Shown: positions 27,838 through 35,199, numbered from the stretch's first letter. The stretch: 45,864 nt of DNA from Cryomorphaceae bacterium (GCA_007695365.1 REDV01000092.1:68844-114707), one strand, 5' to 3'. Notes: a model not told the origin generated them from the sequence alone. Made by a program: numbers and translations.

Positions 27838-28632
27838 ATGGAGATTGCACGCGAATTAAAAGACACCAGTAACGCTTTGCGCGAATTCGTTGCCTCTGTG
27901 CTCGACCGTAATCTCGGGGTGGACTGGCTCATAGAATGCGGATTGCCCGAAGAGCGAATCGAGGCATGGCGAAGAAAAAAAGCGGGAGCTGAGGCCCAGG
28001 TAATGCCTATGGCCGGTGCGGAACATCCCATTTTCTTTGCACCACTTGAGGATATTGCAGAGCTGCTTAAAATTCACTGGGATACCGAATTTTATGCCGT
28101 GTTTGGCGACCTTGAAACCACAGTGGTTTTCATTCGCACGCTCGAGAAATACCTCGATCCGGACATGGCGCGCCGCGAGTTGTTTATTTTTCAGAAACAC
28201 CTTGTGCTGGGCGTAAGCGGTGAGTTGCGGGCGCGTATTATTGCGTACCGGAGTATGTTGGAAGTGGGAAAGGAGGGCTTCCCCAGGATTGAGAGCGTAA
28301 AAGACAGTTTTGGAAATTTGTGGACGGTGGGAAAACCCATGCGCATCAAAACCAACTCCACCCTCAGGGTGGGAGACGTTGTAGAATACATCATCACCGC
28401 TTCCGACCCTGAGCAAGAGCCTCTGCAATACCGTATTTTGGGCTACAAGTGGGAGAGCAGTAACATCCTCCGACTTGTAATCGACGAGAAAATGGTTGGC
28501 AAAGACGGAAAGGTCAACCTTACCATTCGCAGCAATCGTAAATTTCACGCCTATCCGCTGGGATACGACGACCGGGTGGTCTTTGAGTACCAGATACTGC
28601 CACGTGAATTATCCTTCGCCAAAAAAACTTAA
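27838..28632 (+). CDS. Protein of unknown function, possible N-terminal HEPN/Swt1-like domain
   Basis: A 264-residue cytoplasmic protein with no signal or membrane segment. The N-terminal 130 residues are helical: LREFVASVLDRNLGVDWLIECGLP at the start and LEDIAELLKIHWDTEFYAVFGDLETT later resemble Swt1-type HEPN domains, including the helix order. The usual R-x4-6-H site is not clear; RRELFIFQKH occupies that place. Residues about 165-260 look like a beta-sandwich with DPEQEPLQY, as in Ig-like or cadherin-like folds. HEPN domains are often RNases or nucleotide-binding scaffolds, but no activity can be claimed here. The next 494 nt hold structured DNA and no gene. Confidence 0.6.
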   Translation: MEIARELKDTSNALREFVASVLDRNLGVDWLIECGLPEERIEAWRRKKAGAEAQVMPMAGAEHPIFFAPLEDIAELLKIHWDTEFYAVFGDLETTVVFIRTLEKYLDPDMARRELFIFQKHLVLGVSGELRARIIAYRSMLEVGKEGFPRIESVKDSFGNLWTVGKPMRIKTNSTLRVGDVVEYIITASDPEQEPLQYRILGYKWESSNILRLVIDEKMVGKDGKVNLTIRSNRKFHAYPLGYDDRVVFEYQILPRELSFAKKT

Positions 28633-28772
28633 TTACGCATCAATTACACATTAGTCCAAACAACAAGTAACCTTTTGGCACGTTTCTTCGTCATAGTAGT
28701 AGTGCCGAAAGCATCCGAAGTGATGTAGATTGTATCCTGATTCGCAACCAGAAAAACTTGAGTCGGCACCTT

Positions 28773-28797
28773 AAGCCCACCCCCGCGGTGGGCTTTT
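28773..28797 (+). terminator. Rho-independent terminator
   Basis: Perfect 9-bp stem AAGCCCACC with GGTGGGCTT around a 5-nt loop, followed by a short T run. It lies 141 nt after the stop of the gene at 27838-28632. Confidence 0.85.
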
Positions 28798-28918
28798 GCT
28801 TTCTATCATTCGGCGTCTTTACCACTCCTTGGTCAAATAGAACCGCTGCTCGTTTTCGAAGTACCGAAGCCACAATGGTTACACAGCACTTCAAAAAATA
28901 TTTGCACCTTTGTACCGT

Positions 28919-29038
28919 TGGTTAATACAATTGGTTGGTTAACGCAAAAGCTTCACGAAATGTGAAAAACGCATAGGATGTGTTTACCTTTTGCAGAATC
29001 CGGGTCGCCCATCCCAAAGTGGCGACTCGGATTTTTTG
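28919..29038 (+). ncRNA. Candidate structured small RNA
   Basis: Hand folding gives a closing stem GCAAAAG (28944-28950) with CTTTTGC (28988-28994). It encloses two hairpins: TTCAC/GTGAA (28952-28966) and AAACGCA/TGTGTTT (28967-28985, one G-U pair). A 13-bp terminator stem follows directly. A CACCTTTG sequence at 28905-28912, one base off the -7 consensus, could start a transcript of about 120 nt. I do not recognise the family. It could instead be a leader element of the downstream gene. Confidence 0.4.
28997..29038 (+). terminator. Rho-independent terminator ending the structured region
   Basis: 13-bp stem AATCCGGGTCGCC with GGCGACTCGGATT (one G-U pair), an 11-nt loop, then six T. It lies 89 nt before the DUF1883 ATG, so that gene needs either read-through or its own promoter. 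Confidence 0.88.
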
Positions 29039-29126
29039 TAGGTGCTCTCTCCCGGTAAATCAGATTTTTTTGGAGAAGTCATATTTTTTTTGTAACTTCA
29101 AACCATATCACTAATCACTTACCGCC

Positions 29127-29474
29127 ATGAAAATCTTACGTCAAAAAATCTACGGAAAGCGCAAGCAGCTTATCAAAGTTCACATCGACAAGCCGGCTGT
29201 AGTTAAGTTTTTTACCCCGGAAGCTTTTTCAAGGTATAAAAGGGGCTTTACCCACGACTATTGGGGAGGATTTACCGAAGAATCACCGGCAGTTTTTGAA
29301 GTCCCGAAAAAAGGAGTGTACATTGCAGTGGTTGAGAAAGGTACTTTTACTAACCCGATTGAAGTAACAGCAAGGGTGGAGTTGACGCCTCCTGAATTTG
29401 ACTACCTTAATGGAGTTCCGGAGAATGAAACCCACTCCAAACTTGAAGCAGAATACGACGATACACTGGAGTAA
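29127..29474 (+). CDS. DUF1883 domain protein
   Basis: A 115-residue cytoplasmic protein. Residues about 15-90 match the DUF1883 pattern: KVHIDKPAVVKFF, FSRYKRGFTHDYWGGF, ESPAVFEVPKKGVYIAVVEKG, then a closing beta strand. In other bacteria this small beta domain is, as far as I recall, often joined to a TIR domain; here it stands alone with an acidic tail (about 95-115). The function is unknown. A terminator lies upstream, and the stop codon (TAA) directly abuts the ATG of the next gene. Confidence 0.75.
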   Translation: MKILRQKIYGKRKQLIKVHIDKPAVVKFFTPEAFSRYKRGFTHDYWGGFTEESPAVFEVPKKGVYIAVVEKGTFTNPIEVTARVELTPPEFDYLNGVPENETHSKLEAEYDDTLE

Positions 29475-30344
29475 ATGAATCTGATAACGAAACAAAACTC
29501 CCGCCCGAACGGCGGGTTTTTTTTATGGCCTTGGGGGGCAATACAGTTCTTGTCATTGCTAGTGGTGGCTGCTGTGCTCACGGCCTGTGGTGATAGTGAT
29601 CAGCAACAACCTGAATCCCTCGATAAAGCTACAGAGCAGGATCATTTGCCACCTGAATCGGTAGAAAATGCCAAGACAGCAGAAGAAAAGAGAGCGTTTC
29701 CTGTTCTGAAGCAGGCCAACCACGAAAAATTCCTGCGAAAATTTTGGGAAGAAAACCCCGAACGAGTCGTGAGGATTACAACCAACCTCGGCGAAATTGA
29801 TATTCGGCTTTTTGAGGAAACCCCCATTCACAGCGCCAGTTTTTTGATGTTATCAAAAAGGAATTATTTCAAAGAGACTCTTTTCACCCGCGTAGTACCC
29901 GGTTTCATTATCCAGGCAGGAAGCAGCGATCGAGAAGAGCTTTACCTGAAGCGCGTTTTGATAGGATCCTATGCGCCCGATCCCGAATTTAAGCCGCACC
30001 TGATCCATCGGCGTGGAGCTTTGTCTGCCGCGAGACCCTACGAAAAGAACCCCGAAAAGCGCTCATCAGAATACGACTTTTTTATCGTGGTGGGCCGAAC
30101 TTTCGACGAGCCGCAATTGATGGCTTTGGAACGTGATCACGATAAATCGTTTTCAGAAGAGCACCGCAAAATCTATCAAACAGAAGGCGGGGCGCCCCAT
30201 CTGGACGGTGAGCATACCGTTTTTGGTGAAGTTGTTAGCGGGATGGACGTGGTGGATAAGATAAGCCAGGTGCCGACTGACCAGAGGGAATGGCCACGCG
30301 AAGATGTGGAAATCCTGAAAGTTGAAGTGCTCAATGAGCCGTGA
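29475..30344 (+). CDS. Cyclophilin-type peptidyl-prolyl isomerase, lipoprotein
   Basis: A 289-residue product that starts directly after the DUF1883 stop. A signal region with a hydrophobic core (about 22-37) ends in LTAC, so Cys38 should carry lipid. Residues about 95-289 are a cyclophilin domain with LGEIDIRLFEETPIHSASF, FTRVVPGFIIQAG and EHTVFGEVVSGMDVVDKI. It contains a lineage-specific insertion around 200-240. It should catalyse proline cis-trans isomerisation and help fold envelope proteins. Codons 9-17 coincide with a perfect terminator hairpin, so the true start may be a later TTG or GTG. It overlaps the converging GNAT gene by 14 nt. Confidence 0.85.
   Translation: MNLITKQNSRPNGGFFLWPWGAIQFLSLLVVAAVLTACGDSDQQQPESLDKATEQDHLPPESVENAKTAEEKRAFPVLKQANHEKFLRKFWEENPERVVRITTNLGEIDIRLFEETPIHSASFLMLSKRNYFKETLFTRVVPGFIIQAGSSDREELYLKRVLIGSYAPDPEFKPHLIHRRGALSAARPYEKNPEKRSSEYDFFIVVGRTFDEPQLMALERDHDKSFSEEHRKIYQTEGGAPHLDGEHTVFGEVVSGMDVVDKISQVPTDQREWPREDVEILKVEVLNEP
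29500..29524 (+). terminator. Terminator hairpin inside the first codons of the PPIase gene
   Basis: Stem CCCGCC with GGCGGG, a 5-nt loop and eight T. It lies 26 nt past the DUF1883 stop, the normal place for that gene's terminator, yet it falls within codons 9-17 of the next reading frame. Confidence 0.75.
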
Positions 30345-30855
30345 AGCGCCGCTTGATTCTGAAAAGTTTAATCATTTCCGAATCCGGGTTGATTTGCTCA
30401 AACCCCACGCGAAGCAAAATTCGGATTGATGCCTCGTTTTCACGTTTAACCTGTGCTTCAATGCCTTCAAATCCAAGTTGGGTAAAGCCAAATTGAACAA
30501 GGGTTTCCACCGTTTCTGTGCCCAGACCTTTCCGCCAATGCAGTGGAGCAAGACGATAACTCAACTCGGGCAGCACCCTATGCTCGGGTGGATGAAAACC
30601 GGCCAAACCAATGAGTGCTCCGGATTCGCGATCCTTGAGAAGCCATTGACCGTAACCAAGATGGTGGTGGTTTTCCAGTTCTTTAAGCAGGTAGCTGGCC
30701 GTTTCTGAAGGTGAGCCCCAGCCCGAATAGCACAGGTGCCTGGTAAATGCGTAGTCCTGATGCAACCCAAACAACCATAAGGCCAAATCCGGATCAGGAG
30801 GCAAAAAGGAAATGCGCCTACTTGCGGGTAATGATGGATTAGAAACGCTACTCAA
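30331..30855 (-). CDS. GNAT family N-acetyltransferase (RimJ/RimL-like)
   Basis: A 174-residue acetyl-CoA-dependent acyltransferase of the Acetyltransf_3 kind. The conserved parts are GQWLLKDRESGALIGLAGF, LSYRLAPLHWRKGLGTE with the coenzyme A pyrophosphate loop (RKGLGTE), and KRENEASIRILLRVGFEQ at the C-terminal side. The substrate may be an amine or a protein N-terminus; it is not predictable. The only available start is a TTG at 30855, which overlaps the stop of the upstream SiaC gene (TTGA), implying translational coupling. It overlaps the converging PPIase gene by 14 nt. Confidence 0.85.
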   Translation of the reverse strand: MSSVSNPSLPASRRISFLPPDPDLALWLFGLHQDYAFTRHLCYSGWGSPSETASYLLKELENHHHLGYGQWLLKDRESGALIGLAGFHPPEHRVLPELSYRLAPLHWRKGLGTETVETLVQFGFTQLGFEGIEAQVKRENEASIRILLRVGFEQINPDSEMIKLFRIKRRFTAH

Positions 30856-31238
30856 AAGCTGTCAATCGCTACAAAATTCATCGGAACTTCAACAATGCTC
30901 TGATAATCCTGGCCTGCTTCCAACATGTCGTCATCGTCTTCCTCGTACACCCAGTTGATGGTGAGTTGGGTTTTACCGCTCTGGTGCAAGCGGTTCATTT
31001 TTTTGAATACTTCCAGCAGGACTTTGGCGCTACTCGTATTGAAATACTCCAGTGCTACATTCAATTCTGTTTCTTTGGCCGGGTTCTCAATGTATTGATC
31101 CAACCAATCGTGCATGGGTTGAAAAAACTTAAACGAGTCTTCAGGAACAGATTTACCTTTTAACTCGAGCTTGCCGCCGACCCCGTCAAAATGGATGGCC
31201 GGAGTTTTTTCGGTTTCCTGGGTAGTGTAGGTGCTCAT
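30852..31238 (-). CDS. SiaC family regulatory phosphoprotein (DUF1987)
   Basis: A 128-residue protein matching SiaC: GKLELKGKSVPEDSFKFF, then LEYFNTSSAKVLLEV, then INWVYEEDDDDMLEAGQDY. In Pseudomonas aeruginosa, SiaC is phosphorylated on Thr68 by SiaB and dephosphorylated by SiaA, and unmodified SiaC activates the diguanylate cyclase SiaD. Here the Thr of NTSS is also residue 68. No SiaA-, SiaB- or cyclase-like gene is in the window, so its partners must be elsewhere. It is coupled by overlap to a GNAT gene and is divergent from a STAS-like gene 157 nt away. Confidence 0.88.
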   Translation of the reverse strand: MSTYTTQETEKTPAIHFDGVGGKLELKGKSVPEDSFKFFQPMHDWLDQYIENPAKETELNVALEYFNTSSAKVLLEVFKKMNRLHQSGKTQLTINWVYEEDDDDMLEAGQDYQSIVEVPMNFVAIDSF

Positions 31239-31395
31239 GTAAGGGTATTTTGCGAACGAATGTAATGCATTTAACCCAATTGCCGGTCGGTGAGAATAGC
31301 TCTTTGATGCAACCTAAAGTTTGTGGATGGGCCAGAGAAAATTTGATTCTTTACCGAAATATGGTCAAATTCACACCCGATTGTGGTTTTGTGAG

Positions 31396-31782
31396 ATGAG
31401 TGCAAAAAGAAAACGGGAAACAGAAGTATGCGAAATCTGGCTCGATGAAAAGGGCTGGATTCATACCTGTTTTAAGTCCGGTGCCGAGGTGGAAGTGAAA
31501 CACATGCAAGAAATTGATCAACATTTGTCGGTACTTTCTGCCGGAAAACCATTTAAAAATGTGGTTGACCTCCGAAATAAGCATGTGTCGTTTGATCCCG
31601 CCGCACGAAAGTATGCTGCAAAGTCGGAAATAACCAGATTCATCAATGGTTCTGCTATTGTGTTCAATACTTTACCTGCTCGGATGGTGGTCAATTTCTT
31701 TCTTAAATTCGATAAACCGGCCTATCCGGTAAAGGCTTTCAGTGATATGGCAAAGGCCGAAGAATGGTTAAAAAAGCTTTGA
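31396..31782 (+). CDS. STAS/SpoIIAA-like domain protein
   Basis: A 128-residue cytoplasmic protein from ATG 31396; the frame extends further upstream without likely coding sequence. Its strand-helix pattern (EIWLDEKGWIHTCF, KPFKNVVDLRNKHVSFDPAARKYA, GSAIVFNTLPARMVVNFFLKF, KAFSDMAKAEEWL) matches the STAS/SpoIIAA-like proteins of Bacteroidota, whose relatives bind lipids or act in partner switching. No phosphorylatable Ser in a DSSG-type loop is evident. It is divergent from SiaC, itself a partner-switching protein, so a joint role is possible but unproved. Its stop lies 2 nt before the thioesterase ATG. Confidence 0.7.
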   Translation: MSAKRKRETEVCEIWLDEKGWIHTCFKSGAEVEVKHMQEIDQHLSVLSAGKPFKNVVDLRNKHVSFDPAARKYAAKSEITRFINGSAIVFNTLPARMVVNFFLKFDKPAYPVKAFSDMAKAEEWLKKL

Positions 31783-31784
31783 CA

Positions 31785-32225
31785 ATGCACGATTTACTGA
31801 AGATATACAACAAGGTTAATGCCTTTGGGCGGATGATGGGGATGGAGCTGGAGGTTATCCGTCCAGGAGAGGTGCAGTACACCATGTCCGTTACCGATTT
31901 ACATTTGTCGAATCCGCTAGCTGCTCATGGTGGAGCTGTTTCAGCTTTAATGGACGGGATATTGGGCGTTTCGGCTTTGTCTTTATCAGTGGAAAGCGGA
32001 AGACTTGTTTCTACAGTAGAGTTCAAAATCAATTACTTTAGGCCGGTAAAACCGGGAATGATTCTGGTGGGGAGGGGCAAAGTGGATTTCGAAGGTAAAC
32101 GACTCATTTCCGCTTCGGGCACTATTCACGACAAAGAATCGGGAGTGCTTCTCTGCACTGGCTCAGGAACGTTTAACCAGTACCCTGCTGATAGTATTGG
32201 CTTTGGAACGACGGCTAAACCGTAA
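31785..32225 (+). CDS. PaaI-type hot-dog thioesterase
   Basis: A 146-residue acyl-CoA thioesterase of the PaaI/YbgC-like hot-dog fold. The active-site helix is HGGAVSALMDGILGVSA, with the aspartate of MDG as probable catalytic residue. STVEFKINYFRPVKPG and a GKLRLISAS-like strand (actual KRLISASGTIHD) complete the fold. I take ATG 31785; an in-frame ATG at 31764 would overlap the STAS-like gene. Both genes are probably in one operon. Overlaps the converging carotenoid gene by 11 nt. Substrate not known. Confidence 0.85.
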   Translation: MHDLLKIYNKVNAFGRMMGMELEVIRPGEVQYTMSVTDLHLSNPLAAHGGAVSALMDGILGVSALSLSVESGRLVSTVEFKINYFRPVKPGMILVGRGKVDFEGKRLISASGTIHDKESGVLLCTGSGTFNQYPADSIGFGTTAKP

Positions 32226-32853
32226 AATTCAGCACCCCGAAGAAAACGATTTGCATAAGCAATAAAACCAAGGCTAGTGGATTTGCCTTGTTCTTCACAA
32301 CGCTCAGGTACACCCCGAAAAAGATGAAGGCGGTTATAAGCCAGCCCAAATAGTTGTGAGTAGGAACCGTGGTTTGGTGCCAGTGCCAGAAATCATAGGC
32401 TATTGCCACCGGTTCAATGAGATAATCAATCCCAACCAAAGCCATTGCACCCAACATAGCCTTGATAACAAATGGTGTTTTGATTCGTGAAATCAACGCA
32501 GCCACCGCAACCACCAACATCATCCAGTTTACGCCAATTATAGGAGGAGTACCACCTATTTTAGGTCCCAAAGCACGGTCGTAGCTGTATTCTCCAAAAA
32601 TGACCCCGGTTTGTATGCCGATCAGTTCAATCAAATAACCCGCAGCCATCAACCCAACAACTGCGAACCAAAATGTTTTGTTTTTATCCTCTTGATTGGC
32701 CAGCAATAGTCCCGCAGAAAGCAGCAGATGTATTGGGGTGAGGGAAATAAACAACTCCTGCCAGGGCGATACAAATCCAATCATCCCCACCAGATGTGTG
32801 ACCACAACAATGAGAATGGAAATTTGGAGGAAACTGGGTTTAATATGCTTCAT
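32215..32853 (-). CDS. cruF: CruF-like carotenoid 1',2'-hydratase
   Basis: A 212-residue membrane protein with about seven hydrophobic helices. It belongs to the carotenoid biosynthesis family (DUF422): IELIGIQTGVIFGEYSYDRALGPKIGG is cut here to GVIFGEYSY, and GVNWMM, GIDYLIEPVAIAYDFWHW and NYLGW follow. Members such as CruF add water to the psi end of gamma-carotene or lycopene to give a 1'-hydroxyl. The ATG overlaps the stop of the upstream desaturase (ATGA), so both are cotranscribed. The desaturase and the CrtA-like gene nearby act on the same end group. Confidence 0.85.
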   Translation of the reverse strand: MKHIKPSFLQISILIVVVTHLVGMIGFVSPWQELFISLTPIHLLLSAGLLLANQEDKNKTFWFAVVGLMAAGYLIELIGIQTGVIFGEYSYDRALGPKIGGTPPIIGVNWMMLVVAVAALISRIKTPFVIKAMLGAMALVGIDYLIEPVAIAYDFWHWHQTTVPTHNYLGWLITAFIFFGVYLSVVKNKANPLALVLLLMQIVFFGVLNFTV

Positions 32854-34307
32854 TTAATCAGGTCTGCTACAATCTTTCCGGACAGCAAACATAGCGGAAT
32901 TCCGCCGCCGGGATGCACACTTCCGCCGCAAAAATACAAGCCTTTTACGCGTTGACTGAAGTTGGGATGCCTGATAAACGAATTGAACAGCCCATTGGAG
33001 CTGGCTCCATAAAGCGAACCCTGATAAGAGGAAGTTCTCATTTCAATGCGTCGGGGATCTAGAAAGTCCTCTGCTTCAATCAATGGCTCAATGTCTTCAC
33101 CCAGTTCTTTACTCAAACGACTGATGACATTTTTGCGCGTGCGGGCTATGATTTCGTCCCAGTTTTGCCCGGTATTGTGCGGTGCGTTCACCAAGATATA
33201 CCAGTTCATGCAGCCGGGAGGCGCATCATAGGACTCGAGCACAGACGATATGTGGAGATATACGGTTGGATCATCACTGATATTCTTGACCTCGTTCAAA
33301 AAGCGGAACTCTTCGCGGTAGTTGTCGGAAAAAAAGATGTTTTGCAACCCGAGATTGTCAAAATTCTTGCGAATACCCCAGTAAAAGATGACGGCGGAGG
33401 TGGAGCGGTCTTGCCGAAGAGTGCGCTCCGGAGCCGGCTGGTTGGGCATGAGCCTGCGATAGGTTGGCACTACATCCATGTTGCTCACCACCCGATCAAA
33501 AAGCCGGTTTTCACCGTGTACGCGTACGCCCATGGCTGTGTTTTGTTCAATGAGAATTTGTTCTACCGGAGAATTAAATTCAAAAGCTACTCCCAACTCA
33601 CGGGCGAGTTTTTCAGTGCTGCGGCTAATACTGGCCATGCCGCCCTCAGGAAAAAACGTGCCTATGCTCATTTCCAGGTGGGGAATGATATTAAGCACTC
33701 CCGGAGCAATGTATGGATTGGAACCGTTGTAAGTAGCAAACCTGTTGAACAACTGAACCAGCTTGGGGTGCCCCAGCCGATCTTCATTGGCCCTGTTCAT
33801 GGTTTTGGTGAGCTCTAACTTGTGAATCTGCAGAAACGACCGGAAGGTATCAAAGCTAAGATACGTTCGGAGCTTGTGAAGGGAGTTCTTCATAAACAGA
33901 TCAGCGGTAAGATTGAACAGGCGTTCGCTGTGGGCCAGGTAGTCGCGCACTTTTTTTTTGGGCACACCGAGTACCTTTTCACACTCCTGTGCAAACCTCT
34001 CGGGATTGTCATAAGCGATAAAGTGTGTGCCATCCGGATAGAAATATCGGCACGATTCGCCCACGCGTTTGTACCTGAAGTAATCATCGGGGTTTTTTCC
34101 GGCATCGGTAAAGAGATCCGTTACGTTTTCGGGCATGGTAAAGAGCGAAGGCCCCGCGTCAAAGCGATATCCGCCCACGACAATATCCGTAAGCTTTCCA
34201 CCGGCATAGCTGTTGGCCTCAAAAACGGTTACTTCATGTCCGTTGAGGCGGAGGCGGATTGCTGCTCCAAGTCCTCCAATTCCTGCACCGATTACCGCAA
34301 TTTTCAA
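32850..34307 (-). CDS. CrtI/CrtD-type carotenoid desaturase
   Basis: A 485-residue FAD enzyme. The N-terminal dinucleotide site is AVIGAGIGGLGAAIRLRLNG with an acidic FEAN end; the C-terminal FAD motif is LYFCGGSVHPGGGIPLC. The start is a TTG at 34307: an in-frame TGA lies two codons upstream, so no earlier start exists. CrtI enzymes desaturate phytoene, while CrtD enzymes introduce the 3',4' double bond into hydroxylated carotenoids. Coupling to a CruF-like hydratase, absence of a phytoene synthase gene, and the divergent CrtA-like gene favour the CrtD role. This is an inference from context, and phytoene desaturase cannot be excluded. Confidence 0.88.
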   Translation of the reverse strand: MKIAVIGAGIGGLGAAIRLRLNGHEVTVFEANSYAGGKLTDIVVGGYRFDAGPSLFTMPENVTDLFTDAGKNPDDYFRYKRVGESCRYFYPDGTHFIAYDNPERFAQECEKVLGVPKKKVRDYLAHSERLFNLTADLFMKNSLHKLRTYLSFDTFRSFLQIHKLELTKTMNRANEDRLGHPKLVQLFNRFATYNGSNPYIAPGVLNIIPHLEMSIGTFFPEGGMASISRSTEKLARELGVAFEFNSPVEQILIEQNTAMGVRVHGENRLFDRVVSNMDVVPTYRRLMPNQPAPERTLRQDRSTSAVIFYWGIRKNFDNLGLQNIFFSDNYREEFRFLNEVKNISDDPTVYLHISSVLESYDAPPGCMNWYILVNAPHNTGQNWDEIIARTRKNVISRLSKELGEDIEPLIEAEDFLDPRRIEMRTSSYQGSLYGASSNGLFNSFIRHPNFSQRVKGLYFCGGSVHPGGGIPLCLLSGKIVADLIK

Positions 34308-34323
34308 CTTTCAGGTAGTTGGG

Positions 34324-34356
34324 TTGTAATCACAATACAATATTAGAATAGTTTTG
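34324..34356 (+). promoter_or_regulatory. Promoter of crtA-like gene
   Basis: TTG (34324-34326), 22 nt, then TAGTTTTG (34349-34356), a full match to the Bacteroidota consensus. The box ends 19 nt before the ATG at 34376. The opposite desaturase gene starts only 17 nt away from this promoter. Confidence 0.65.
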
Positions 34357-34375
34357 TGCGCTCACCTTTGAAAAA

Positions 34376-35101
34376 ATGACTGAATTTTCCTCCGATCAGG
34401 TAGTAACTGTATCTTTTTTTCGCTACCGTGGCCTTAACAAGATGTGGGGCATGAAACAGATGTACAGTGCCCGCGCACCCATGCGCAAAATGACAGGTTT
34501 GGAGTTTTTCAAGCCTCTCGGAACGGGAAGTGGATACGGATACAGCATCTGGCCCGACTTCAGTGTGTATGGCATGCTTGGCGTATGGTGCGATGAAGAG
34601 GCTGCTGAGGCATACATCCAAAGCGCACTTATGGCTGAATTTAAAGCGCACAGTGTGGAACAGTTTACGGTTTTTCTCAGACCCCTCAGTTCGCGCGGAT
34701 CGTGGAGTGGGTTTAGCCAGTGGCGAATTGCTTCGCCGGACCCAAACAACAGGTTGATAGCTGCCCTGACCCGAGCCACGCTCAAGCCTCATTTCTTGTT
34801 CAGGTTCTGGAAAATGGTTCCCAGAGTTAGTCGCGAACACGAAGATTACCTGGGATTGATTTTTACCAAAGGGATAGGAGAGATACCGCTGATGGAGCAG
34901 GCTACTTTCAGCATTTGGGAGAACAAAGAGCAAATGGAATCATTCGCCATGCGAACTTTTCATGGAGAGGCTGTTCACGTTACGCGCGAGCGAGACGGAT
35001 TTAAGGAAGAAATGTTTACCCGTTTACAGCCGTACAAATCGTTGGGAACATGGAAATCCGGTTCACCGCTCAACGAATATCTAAAGCCTCAAAATCATTG
35101 A
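34376..35101 (+). CDS. crtA: CrtA-like spheroidene monooxygenase (carotenoid 2-ketolase)
   Basis: A 241-residue protein matching spheroidene monooxygenase: VTVSFFRYRGLNKMWGMKQM, a GLEFFKPLGTGSGYGYSIWPDFSVYG stretch cut here to GTGSGYGY, FTVFLRPLSSRGSWSG, ALTRATLKPHFLFRFW and FTKGIGEIPLMEQATFSIW. Known CrtA enzymes are heme proteins that add an oxo group at C2 of acyclic carotenoid ends. With the CruF-like and CrtD-like genes beside it, the expected product is a 2'-oxo or 2'-hydroxy derivative of a myxol- or flexixanthin-type pigment. It has its own promoter and is divergent from the other two genes. Confidence 0.87.
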   Translation: MTEFSSDQVVTVSFFRYRGLNKMWGMKQMYSARAPMRKMTGLEFFKPLGTGSGYGYSIWPDFSVYGMLGVWCDEEAAEAYIQSALMAEFKAHSVEQFTVFLRPLSSRGSWSGFSQWRIASPDPNNRLIAALTRATLKPHFLFRFWKMVPRVSREHEDYLGLIFTKGIGEIPLMEQATFSIWENKEQMESFAMRTFHGEAVHVTRERDGFKEEMFTRLQPYKSLGTWKSGSPLNEYLKPQNH

Positions 35102-35199
35102 TATCATAAATTTCTTGGTCTCGTTCGCGCATCATTCGTTTCATTTATTAGTTTCGTCCCCTAACACAATACTGGCTACACTCAAACTCTGCGGTAGGC

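Larger units (their letters stand above)
28633..29126 (+). other. 494-nt gene-poor region with two terminators and structured RNA candidates
   Basis: No convincing coding frame occurs on either strand. Two strong hairpin terminators (28773-28797 and 28997-29038) divide it into a first part that may be the 3' UTR of the upstream gene and a second part that folds by hand into a multi-helix structure. The last 88 nt are A/T-rich and must hold the promoter of the DUF1883 gene. Confidence 0.7.

Noticed and set aside
28750-28797. Short resemblance to the tail of a Cas9 tracrRNA (an ACTTG...GAGTCGG..CACC string)
   Set aside because: Only a few words match in altered order, and no cas gene or CRISPR array is present.
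34343-34933. 196-codon minus-strand frame
   Set aside because: Antisense to the crtA-like gene, which has clear family motifs.
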